Positions 1 to 5,091 of a stretch of 5,816 nt of DNA are shown here, in pieces; position 1 is the stretch's first letter; every line of letters starts with the position of its first letter. This stretch comes from Rhodospirillaceae bacterium TMED167 (GTDB taxonomy: Bacteria > Pseudomonadota > Alphaproteobacteria > Rhodospirillales_A > UBA2165). Below the pieces are notes generated by a model, which was given only the letters and a program-made list of their open reading frames with translations, was not told the DNA's origin and made no database searches. The DNA lies in the NCBI GenBank assembly GCA_002170915.1, contig NHHQ01000074.1, positions 1 to 5,816 on the forward strand. Reading direction: 5' to 3'. Both the position numbers and the translations under genes were made by a program.

Positions 1-546
1 GACTGATCTTAGGGCGAAGATAACCCCCTCGATAGGGTGAGTGCGGTACACGGTCAACGGAGTAAGTGTTTCCGCGGAGTGATGCACCCGGTGAAAGTGC
101 CATAACAAAGGCCAGCGATGCAGCGCCCTGTGCACAAGGTACTTGGTAATATCATCCATGAGAAACAACGACAACGTGAAGAAGGCTGCAATTAGCCAGC
201 CTGGCGCCTCGGTCCACAGCAGTATGCGTCCATTAAACCACAAATGCATTGCTTCAAACAAAACAGTTGCGATGGCTAATTTCGTAACCAGCTTGGGAAC
301 TATGCCCATCATGATTGCTTGATTAATTAATAGCATTTTGTAATCCGCCTGGGCCGAGGCTGAAAACCAGATATCCAGGGAAAAAATATAAGAGAACGAA
401 TGACGAATTCCCGATTTGGCTAAAAGACTGTGAAAAATAACGGCTAAAAAAAGGGCAGCCGCCAAGTACCCCCAAAAAACACGTTTCTGCGCGTTGAGGA
501 ATGAGTCAAACAGGAGACCCAGATAGTCAGAAATTAAATGTTCCAT
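1..546 (-). CDS. Sterol desaturase / fatty-acid hydroxylase family membrane protein (N-terminal part; 3' end outside window)
   Basis: I translated the minus strand from the ATG at 546 and obtained 182 residues that run off the left edge. The visible part has hydrophobic segments at about residues 23-42, 65-100 and 115-130. It then carries two of the histidine clusters of the integral-membrane di-iron hydroxylase superfamily: HRALH (H139 to H143) and HFHRVHH (H150 to H156, with the HxxHH core at 152-156), followed by SAETLTPLTVYRTHP. In this family these histidines bind a non-haem di-iron centre that hydroxylates or desaturates lipid chains or sterols with O2. The substrate cannot be told from sequence. 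The third histidine cluster should lie beyond the edge. The Shine-Dalgarno is weak (AGAG just upstream). A terminator separates the gene from the DUF4856 gene upstream, so it may have its own promoter. The family call is secure; the exact role is unknown. Confidence 0.9.
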   Translation of the reverse strand, partial: MEHLISDYLGLLFDSFLNAQKRVFWGYLAAALFLAVIFHSLLAKSGIRHSFSYIFSLDIWFSASAQADYKMLLINQAIMMGIVPKLVTKLAIATVLFEAMHLWFNGRILLWTEAPGWLIAAFFTLSLFLMDDITKYLVHRALHRWPLLWHFHRVHHSAETLTPLTVYRTHPIEGVIFALRSV

Positions 547-558
547 GAGCTCTATTAT

Positions 559-601
559 AAAAAATGGGGTGGCAAGGCTAAAAGCCCTATAACCACCCCA
601 T
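559..601 (-). terminator. Rho-independent terminator of the DUF4856 gene
   Basis: Read on the minus strand, a 9-bp stem (ATGGGGTGG at 601-593 side pairing with CCACCCCAT at 572-564 side) encloses a smaller GGCT/AGCC stem at 576-586. It is followed by six T residues (564-559). It starts 11 bases after the DUF4856 stop codon and ends before the hydroxylase start at 546, so it should end the DUF4856 transcript. Confidence 0.85.
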
Positions 602-611
602 AATAAATCAT

Positions 612-2054
612 TTAGTCGTTCTCGGCGCTGTTACCTCCACCGAGGGATTTACTCAGATCTGCCATAGCGCTAATTTTATCATTATTGCGAGCTTTGATAC
701 CAAATTTATCGACCATTAGCTTCTGTACCTTCAGCATATGAAGCATGTATTCGCCCCATGAAATGCCTTGGTCGCGACTATAATTGCCCTTACTGTCAAT
801 ATCAGTCACTTGACTGAGGTTTGGCATTAGAGGCCCTGCTCCGATCATCCGGTTCATTTTAGTCGCTGTCTCACCCAAGTTATCTTTTCCGGTTTGGAGT
901 GCCAGGCTAAAGCCCTTCAATTCGCCCCAATGTTTGATGTACTTTTTGAGAGCTTTGGTATTATCCCCCTTGGCTTCAGCGATAGTTTGCAGTTTTGTCA
1001 TATCGTTGTAGACAGAACCCGCATACTTGAAGGTTGCCTCGGCTAGAACCTTTTGCCAATTCGATGCGATTGTTGCAGCATAATTTTGCAATTTTGACCT
1101 TTGTTGATCCGAGAGCTTCTCGCCGTTTGCGCTGGTAATGAGTTCTCTGCCATCAATAAAAGAACGCGTTATAGTGTGCAAATAATCGGTGCCATTACTC
1201 TTACCATATACTGATGCATCGAAACCTGCCGCATAGTAGGCCGGGCCAAAAGTCATTTCAGATTTTAGATCAACCTTACCATCCTTGTTTCTATCAGCAT
1301 ATTTAAGAGCATTGGCTGGCGGTTTCGATTTACTGCCCATCTTCGCGATTTCATAAACTTGTCTCGGGGTCAACTGCAGAGAATGGGCTGGTGTGCCAAA
1401 ATATCCAAAAGCCTCATCCCAAGAATGTTCTTTCCCAGTATAATATGCACCTTTTTTGTATGGCTTATCGTTAGGTTTATTTTTAGCCGTCAGTTTCTCA
1501 TCAAGGTAATTATCTACGGCTTGATTGTAGAACGATGCGCCCATCAAAAATTTGGATATTAATTGAGGATAGTTATACCCATTAGCGGCATCTACCCCCC
1601 CCTTTGCCGAGGAAGCTTTATCAATCCAAAAAGCTACCAACTCGCCACCTGTCATATTTCCAGGCATGCCCGAGATCGTACCTTTAAAGGTTTTGCCTGA
1701 TAAATTTTTGCCTTTGCTAATTTGGTCCACCCCCGTCTGCATAATCACGAAGGGTCCCTTAGTTTTTGGTGCAATAATTGCCCGTCCAGCGTCCTTTCCG
1801 TTAAAATAACTCATCATCTTGGATTTGAGTCCTGGATTAGCGGATCCATTACCTGATCCAGCCATTTTCTTTAGTGAATCATGCAGGACTTGGCGTGCGA
1901 TTTGGCCCGTATAAGCTACCGATTTCGTTTTTGAGCCGGTGTATCCCTTAACGGTTACTGGGAACCCGGCATAAACGTTGTCTTTTGCTTCAACCACATT
2001 TGATGCAAAGACAAATGAGAGAGCCGTCGCTCCCATAATTACAGTTTTAAACAT
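612..2054 (-). CDS. Exported DUF4856 domain-containing protein, probably iron-regulated
   Basis: This is a 480-residue protein of unknown molecular function. The open frame extends up to 2120, but I place the start at ATG 2054 because AAGGAAAA lies 6-12 bases upstream and the protein then begins with a classic Sec signal peptide (MFKTV, hydrophobic core, cleavage expected after VVEA at residue 23). There is no lipobox cysteine, so a soluble periplasmic or secreted protein is likely. DUF4856-like signatures, from memory of the family, are YTGQIARQVLHDSLKK near residues 48-63, HSWDEAFGYFG at 210-220 and KHWGELKGFSLALQ at about 374-387. A calcium-loop-like DRNKDGKVD sits at 254-262, but the acidic residue expected at loop position 12 is at 13 (E266). 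DUF4856 proteins resemble imelysin-type iron-related exported proteins; this link is from memory and unproven. Fur-type operators cover the promoter, and a terminator follows the stop. A G8 tract lies inside the coding sequence. Confidence 0.88.
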   Translation of the reverse strand: MFKTVIMGATALSFVFASNVVEAKDNVYAGFPVTVKGYTGSKTKSVAYTGQIARQVLHDSLKKMAGSGNGSANPGLKSKMMSYFNGKDAGRAIIAPKTKGPFVIMQTGVDQISKGKNLSGKTFKGTISGMPGNMTGGELVAFWIDKASSAKGGVDAANGYNYPQLISKFLMGASFYNQAVDNYLDEKLTAKNKPNDKPYKKGAYYTGKEHSWDEAFGYFGTPAHSLQLTPRQVYEIAKMGSKSKPPANALKYADRNKDGKVDLKSEMTFGPAYYAAGFDASVYGKSNGTDYLHTITRSFIDGRELITSANGEKLSDQQRSKLQNYAATIASNWQKVLAEATFKYAGSVYNDMTKLQTIAEAKGDNTKALKKYIKHWGELKGFSLALQTGKDNLGETATKMNRMIGAGPLMPNLSQVTDIDSKGNYSRDQGISWGEYMLHMLKVQKLMVDKFGIKARNNDKISAMADLSKSLGGGNSAEND

Positions 2055-2083
2055 AACTTTTCCTTCAAATTTCTGTATTTGGT

Positions 2084-2102
2084 AGTGATAATTATTCTCA
2101 AC
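2084..2102. promoter_or_regulatory. Fur-type operator (perfect 7-1-7 match) in the DUF4856 leader
   Basis: TGATAATTATTCTCA at 2086-2100 matches the Fur 7-1-7 consensus TGAnAATnATTnTCA at every defined position. It lies between the predicted start site (about 2103) and the DUF4856 Shine-Dalgarno, where a bound repressor would block transcription. The same site also fits the TGA-N9-TCA iron-Rhodo box used by RirA in some alphaproteobacteria, so the protein that binds cannot be fixed from sequence. Confidence 0.8.
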
Positions 2103-2109
2103 AAGATCA

Positions 2110-2137
2110 TATATAACCATCCAAAATGCTAATGCAA
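2110..2137 (-). promoter_or_regulatory. Predicted sigma-70-type promoter of the DUF4856 gene
   Basis: On the minus strand a -35-like TTGCAT (2137-2132) and a -10-like TATATA (2115-2110) are separated by 16 bases. This would start transcription near 2103, about 50 bases before ATG 2054. One Fur-type site overlaps the -35 and another begins at the start site. The region is AT-rich, so the exact hexamers are uncertain. Confidence 0.45.
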
Positions 2138-2149
2138 ATCATTTTTAAT
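2131..2149. promoter_or_regulatory. Weaker Fur-type operator over the DUF4856 -35 region
   Basis: TGCAAATCATTTTTA (2133-2147) matches 12 of the 14 directional positions, counting IUPAC n positions as free, of the Fur 7-1-7 consensus. It overlaps the predicted -35 of the DUF4856 promoter and lies between the two stronger sites. It could be a secondary contact in a Fur array or only AT-rich background. Confidence 0.4.
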
Positions 2150-2159
2150 ATTAATAACA

Positions 2160-2187
2160 TTGCAATATATATGATAATGATTATTAT
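2160..2187 (+). promoter_or_regulatory. Predicted promoter of the DUF2325 gene
   Basis: TTGCAA (2160-2165) and TATTAT (2182-2187) are spaced by 16 bases on the plus strand. Transcription would begin near 2194 and leave a leader of about 85 bases before ATG 2280. The strong Fur-type palindrome at 2173-2191 covers the spacer and the -10. Several alternative -10 hexamers exist in this AT-rich tract. Confidence 0.4.
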
Positions 2188-2191
2188 TATC
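2173..2191. promoter_or_regulatory. Strong Fur box within a 35-bp palindrome
   Basis: GATAATGATTATTATTATC matches the enterobacterial Fur consensus GATAATGATAATCATTATC at 17 of 19 positions. The symmetry extends well beyond the core: 2165-2199 is a palindrome centred on 2182 with a single mismatched pair (2179/2185). It overlaps the predicted DUF2325 promoter and lies about 120 bases upstream of the DUF4856 start, so one operator could control both divergent genes. Confidence 0.85.
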
Positions 2192-2279
2192 ATATATATA
2201 AGATAAGCAATTAGTAGAGGAGTTTCGCTGATTCCGAGCGACCAAATCGGTCTAAAGATTAGCCTAACTAAATTTGACC

Positions 2280-3539
2280 ATGGCACACGATCACTGCGAT
2301 CACATTTTACCGTTGGTGAAAACCGATGTCTCAGGACCAATCACGATAGCCGAAGAAACTAAAGCCATTACTAGGCGCGCGAGCGGCCAAAGATTGCGCA
2401 CGTGGGAACTGGAAAATGGTTGCCAATGCGCCATTGTTGGAACCTGCCTAACGCTATCTGAGCTGCGGGCTTTGGCTAGAAAACTCTCATTAGTTTTTCC
2501 CGACACACTGCCAGTGGATTACCAAATCCATGGTTATTTTGTTAAGATAGCCGAAGGTTCGGACCGCCCTTCCCGGCTCTTAAACAAATTACTCGACCGT
2601 CGTCACGCAAGCTCCATTCGTCAAATACGTCACATGAAAACGCCTGAGGAGCTCGAATCTTATTGGGCAGCAGCACTCAAAAAGGGCAATATTCCTGGCC
2701 CCTATTGGGCAATTAGTAGTCACCCTGCTACCACTAAACTGTTGGCAGACAGGATGTTTGCCGACGTTCATATGCTGTCTCACATCGTTGGAGCATCGAA
2801 CCGCGCAGACATAGAGCGACTTATTGAATTGGAGGCTGATCTCGAGAAACTTGAAAAACTCCACGTCAAAAAAACAGCCCACTACAGAGAGCGCTTAGCA
2901 ACAAAAAATAAAGAATTAGAAGACGTCAAAACAGAGCTCTCTATTGCCAAGAATGCTACTCCAACATTGTGCCCTAGAGAACCAAAAGACTCAGATTACT
3001 TGCCATCAGAGACCCGCACGCGCCTAGAGAACGCTCTTAGGCTAACGAAAGAGGAAAATACCCTTCAAACCAAACATTTATCTAGACTGCAGTTCGAACA
3101 AGAAAATTCGCAATTATTGATCCAAAAACTTCAGGAAGAAAATGAGGCGTTAAGTTCTGTTCTCGACGAAGTTCAAGCGGCTAAAGGTAAGACCTCGCAT
3201 ATCGATCTCTCCGGCAAGCGTGTTCTTTATGTAGGCGGCAAGCCGCAGGCCCTTCGACGTCTCCGGTCCTTGATCGAAAATTGGAATGGTGAATTCATTC
3301 ATCATGACGGAGGCATAGAAAAATCATTGAATGAACTAGGCAGCGCCGTTAGAAAAGTGGACGCTGTAGTTTTCCCCACAGATTGCATAAGCCATTCTGC
3401 TGTTAACAAAATTAAACAAATGTGCAAGCGCATGATGAAGCCCTATATTCCCCTAAGGACGTCAGGCACCGGATCCTTGGCGGCCGGGGTCACCCAAAAT
3501 ATATCTTCGCCGGCATTCTTCGACATCAGTGGTGTGTGA
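2280..3539 (+). CDS. DUF2325 domain-containing coiled-coil protein
   Basis: This is a 419-residue cytoplasmic protein of unknown function. From the N terminus it has a His/Cys-rich start (HDHCDH, residues 2-7) and a conserved region with CQCAIVGTCLTLSEL (about 48-62). A helical segment around GPYWAISSHP...DVHMLSHIVGASNRADI spans 140-178, and long heptad-like coiled coils cover about 179-225 and 245-300. The DUF2325 domain follows at about 312-404, with RVLYVGGKPQALRRL, DAVVFPTDCISHSAVNKIK and PYIPLRTSGTGSL. The cysteines and histidines could bind metal; that is inference. I chose ATG 2280; an in-frame TTG at 2274 is possible, and TAA at 2265 bounds the frame. No Shine-Dalgarno sits next to either start, although AGAGGAG occurs 58 bases upstream. 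The gene diverges from DUF4856 across Fur-type operators, and a bacterioferritin relic follows it in the same direction. Confidence 0.9.
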   Translation: MAHDHCDHILPLVKTDVSGPITIAEETKAITRRASGQRLRTWELENGCQCAIVGTCLTLSELRALARKLSLVFPDTLPVDYQIHGYFVKIAEGSDRPSRLLNKLLDRRHASSIRQIRHMKTPEELESYWAAALKKGNIPGPYWAISSHPATTKLLADRMFADVHMLSHIVGASNRADIERLIELEADLEKLEKLHVKKTAHYRERLATKNKELEDVKTELSIAKNATPTLCPREPKDSDYLPSETRTRLENALRLTKEENTLQTKHLSRLQFEQENSQLLIQKLQEENEALSSVLDEVQAAKGKTSHIDLSGKRVLYVGGKPQALRRLRSLIENWNGEFIHHDGGIEKSLNELGSAVRKVDAVVFPTDCISHSAVNKIKQMCKRMMKPYIPLRTSGTGSLAAGVTQNISSPAFFDISGV

Positions 3540-3664
3540 CCGTAACCAAACGTTGCCCGTCCAGAGGTCAGAACCCTCTATTTAGAGCTTTTCCTTTAGT
3601 AGCCGTAAAAGTCGCAGCGACCCGCTGAGGTTTGATGACAGGTGTCGCATCTGCTGGCCCCTGT

Positions 3665-4002
3665 TCAGCGAGGAAACATGCAGTATACTTATTGAGCGGG
3701 TTCTCACATTGGACGCTTTGCCTAATCTACAGGATTTAGGGAAGCTAAACATCGGTGAGAATGTCCCCAAAGTTTTAGCTTCAGATAAGGTGTCCTAGGA
3801 CACGAACCAAAAAGATCTGAAACAAGCCATTCTGACGGCTGAGGATGCGCAAGATTTCGTCTCGCGAGAGATTTTGAACGATATCCTAGAGGATACAAAA
3901 GAGCATATGGATTGGTTGGAAACGCAACTTTCCCTCGTAAAAGATACGGGACTTCAAAATTATCTTCAGGAACAAATGTTCGAAATTAGCAGTGACTCTT
4001 AG
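3665..4002 (+). pseudogene. bfr: Bacterioferritin (bfr) pseudogene, N-terminus lost, frameshift and internal stop
   Basis: The plus strand encodes the C-terminal two-thirds of a bacterioferritin, the 24-mer haem-containing iron-storage protein. Clear segments are [58 protein letters not shown] and GLQNYLQEQM, ending at TAG 4000-4002. Three lesions show that it is dead. About 50 N-terminal residues, including the first di-iron ligand (E18), cannot be found. KHA (3674-3682) is in a different frame from ILIERVL (3685 on), consistent with loss of one base in a GAT codon. A TAG at 3796-3798 interrupts the frame. Aligned to E. coli Bfr from memory, that stop falls at ligand E94 and ligand E127 is threonine, while H54 and H130 remain. 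Its position 125 bases after DUF2325 suggests they once formed one operon. Confidence 0.9.
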
Positions 4003-4175
4003 ATTTACACTCGCCAATACTTTGATGTAAGAAAGGCCAGTATACGGCGGAGAGGTGTTTGAGAGCTTTGACCGGTTTTGGGAGCTCTTTCTCTGCGCCT
4101 CAATGGTATTCGGCAAGTAACGACGCTTATAGCGGTGTCACGAGGAGTTCTATCAGGCGTTGTGGTGGGTCTCAT
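4003..4175. other. Gap between the bfr relic and the convergent hypothetical gene
   Basis: I see no recognisable gene, RNA or clear bidirectional terminator here. Short open stretches exist in several frames, but none resembles a known protein. It may hold further degraded sequence belonging to the decay that destroyed bfr. Confidence 0.4.
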
Positions 4176-4661
4176 TTAGATATCTGCCGGCTGCTGCTTG
4201 GAAGACGCATAAACCATTAGGCCGGCTCCGACGTAAATGCGCTCCCTGCTCATAAAAATACCGCCCTCCGTTAAATCGTTGGCAAACTCCTCCAAGAAAG
4301 GAAGCAACAGTGAGACGATGGCCGGCGGCGCAAGATCATCGAGCCAAAAACGGAGGATCTCAGAGTTCTCGATTTGGCATTGGGCAACAGAATTAAGTAT
4401 TAGATTTTCATCATCACTAACTGTGTCCAAACACGCGCAATTCATCTGAGGCGGACGGTGACCGCTGCTGGCCAGGATATCCATAATGCGAGTTAAGCTC
4501 CGGGCTGCATGAGGTGCTCCACCACGCAAGAAACCCTCATGTATTTTTGGCATCATATTCGAGCCTGTCCGGTTCCCAAGCGACCAAAGTCTAAGTCCCC
4601 ACAAAACATATTGTTCAGTGAAAGGCAGATCAGCATGTCGTTCGACTTGAAATATTTTCAT
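4176..4661 (-). CDS. Conserved hypothetical protein, 161 residues
   Basis: I do not recognise a named domain. The protein begins MKIFQVERHADLPFTEQYVL with WGLRLW following (residues 21-26). It has a mid-region CAC pair (C75, C77) followed by an acidic stretch DTVSDDENLIL (79-89), then predicted helices around 101-131 and a C-terminal GAGLMVYASS. There is no signal peptide or clear membrane span, so it is probably cytoplasmic. The general pattern (aromatic N-terminal helix, central cysteine pair, acidic residues, alanine/leucine helices) recalls small uncharacterised alphaproteobacterial proteins, but I cannot assign a function. The start at 4661 has only a weak Shine-Dalgarno (GAGAGA about 14 bases upstream). 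The gene converges on the bfr relic. A strong terminator stands immediately upstream, so its expression may depend on read-through or attenuation. Confidence 0.7.
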   Translation of the reverse strand: MKIFQVERHADLPFTEQYVLWGLRLWSLGNRTGSNMMPKIHEGFLRGGAPHAARSLTRIMDILASSGHRPPQMNCACLDTVSDDENLILNSVAQCQIENSEILRFWLDDLAPPAIVSLLLPFLEEFANDLTEGGIFMSRERIYVGAGLMVYASSKQQPADI

Positions 4662-4679
4662 GGTGCTCGAAGTCTCTCG

Positions 4680-4718
4680 AAAAAAACGCCGGAGGTAGGC
4701 TCCTAAGCCCCCTCCGGC
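4680..4718 (-). terminator. Strong rho-independent terminator or attenuator upstream of the 161-residue gene
   Basis: On the minus strand an 8-bp GC-rich stem (GCCGGAGG pairing with CCTCCGGC, 4718-4688) encloses an inner GGCT/AGCC stem (4709-4698). It is followed by a run of seven T residues at 4686-4680. It sits 18 bases before the start codon at 4661. No convincing minus-strand gene lies upstream for it to terminate, so it could end a small RNA or act as an attenuator in the leader of the 161-residue gene. Confidence 0.85.
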
Positions 4719-4925
4719 AGAGTTTACAGGGTAAGTTTCGTGAAATTAATATGGTTCAAAACCTAGACTTCTCGACATACAGGCAGACTGTTGGGTCCCA
4801 AAAATCGCTGGAGCAAACCCAACCACCCAGCACACCCAAATGATCCGACTGATGGCAGCAGAGAGGCTAATCTCGTAACAAGGTCCGTGTGTATACATGG
4901 AGGTTCTTTATATTAATAATAATTA
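4680..4925 (-). ncRNA. Candidate small RNA or long leader, possibly iron-controlled
   Basis: A possible minus-strand promoter (4933-4961) overlapped by a Fur-type site, and a strong intrinsic terminator (4718-4680), bracket about 240 bases with no convincing gene. The predicted RNA carries AACCTCC near its 5' end, which is complementary to Shine-Dalgarno sequences. This would fit a Fur-regulated regulatory RNA, or the attenuated leader of the 161-residue gene. I cannot assign it to a known RNA family, and a transcript has not been shown. Confidence 0.25.
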
Positions 4926-4932
4926 TTAATAT
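4910..4932. repeat. Perfect 23-bp AT palindrome
   Basis: Arms 4910-4920 and 4922-4932 are exact reverse complements about the central A at 4921, and the whole element is A and T only. It resembles a degenerate Fur array (13 of 19 positions of the Fur consensus when centred on 4921). It could equally be a site for another dimeric regulator or a promoter up-element. Confidence 0.6.
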
Positions 4933-4961
4933 CATATAGTCGTAAAATTACGGACTTGCAA
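4933..4961 (-). promoter_or_regulatory. Possible minus-strand promoter for the leader/small RNA
   Basis: On the minus strand TTGCAA (4961-4956) and TATATG (4938-4933) are spaced by 17 bases; an alternative -10, TATGAT, lies two bases further on. Transcription would start near 4925, inside the AT palindrome. The -35 sits inside the Fur-type site, so iron repression is plausible. Confidence 0.3.
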
Positions 4962-4973
4962 GTCATTCTCAAT
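4955..4973. promoter_or_regulatory. Fur-type operator between the hypothetical gene and the reductase gene
   Basis: TGCAAGTCATTCTCA (4957-4971) matches 12 of the 14 directional positions, counting IUPAC n positions as free, of the Fur 7-1-7 consensus, with a perfect right half (ATTCTCA). It overlaps a separate 12-bp palindrome, GACTTGCAAGTC (4953-4964). It resembles the weaker site at 2133-2147 (TGCAAATCATT). It may control the minus-strand leader, the plus-strand reductase gene, or both. Confidence 0.5.
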
Positions 4974-5091
4974 TAGGTCCGCAAAAGACTGGAAGGTGGA
5001 GTTTTGCCCTTATCCATTTGACTCAAAAATGCGCAATAGTACATTTTCCTTAACGAGAGAAATAAACCGCGCCAAGAGTTCGGGCCCACCA

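Larger units (their letters stand above)
4719..5091. other. Gene-poor control region between the hypothetical gene and the reductase gene
   Basis: This 373-base stretch holds no convincing protein gene. Its right half carries an AT palindrome (4910-4932), a Fur-type site (4955-4973) and possible promoters. Its left half (4719-4900) has only a 50-codon minus-strand open frame (4746-4898) with no Shine-Dalgarno, which I do not accept as a gene. From 4930 to 5091 the reductase frame is open without an obvious better start. Confidence 0.6.

Noticed and set aside
2055..2120. 22-residue N-terminal extension of the DUF4856 frame to an ATG at 2120
   Set aside because: The extension runs through a perfect Fur-type operator and the predicted transcription start. 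It buries the signal peptide, and it ignores the good Shine-Dalgarno in front of ATG 2054.
3563..3595. Possible terminator after the DUF2325 gene (AGAGG...CCTCT with a T-rich tail)
   Set aside because: The stem is only 5 bp and the following bases are not a clean T run. In the ancestral state the bfr gene followed in the same direction, so a terminator here is doubtful.
3582..4116. Minus-strand open frames of 62 and 76 codons across the bfr relic
   Set aside because: They lie opposite clearly recognisable bacterioferritin sequence and have no similarity of their own, so they are shadows of the pseudogene.
4003..4175. Possible transposase or insertion-sequence remnant beside the bfr relic
   Set aside because: I examined all frames and found no transposase motif, terminal inverted repeats or target duplication. 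Nothing beyond proximity to a pseudogene supports it.
4873..4888. TCGTAACAAGGT followed by CCGT, resembling the 3' end of 16S rRNA
   Set aside because: The match is about 12 bases plus 4 and stops there. The rest of the 16S 3' end, including the anti-Shine-Dalgarno tail, is not in place, so I regard it as coincidence.
4746..4898. 50-codon minus-strand open frame with a hydrophobic middle (IIWVCWVVGFAPAIFG)
   Set aside because: It has no Shine-Dalgarno, since the bases before its ATG read AACCTCC, and no recognisable similarity. Its composition looks like translated non-coding DNA. A leader peptide cannot be fully excluded.
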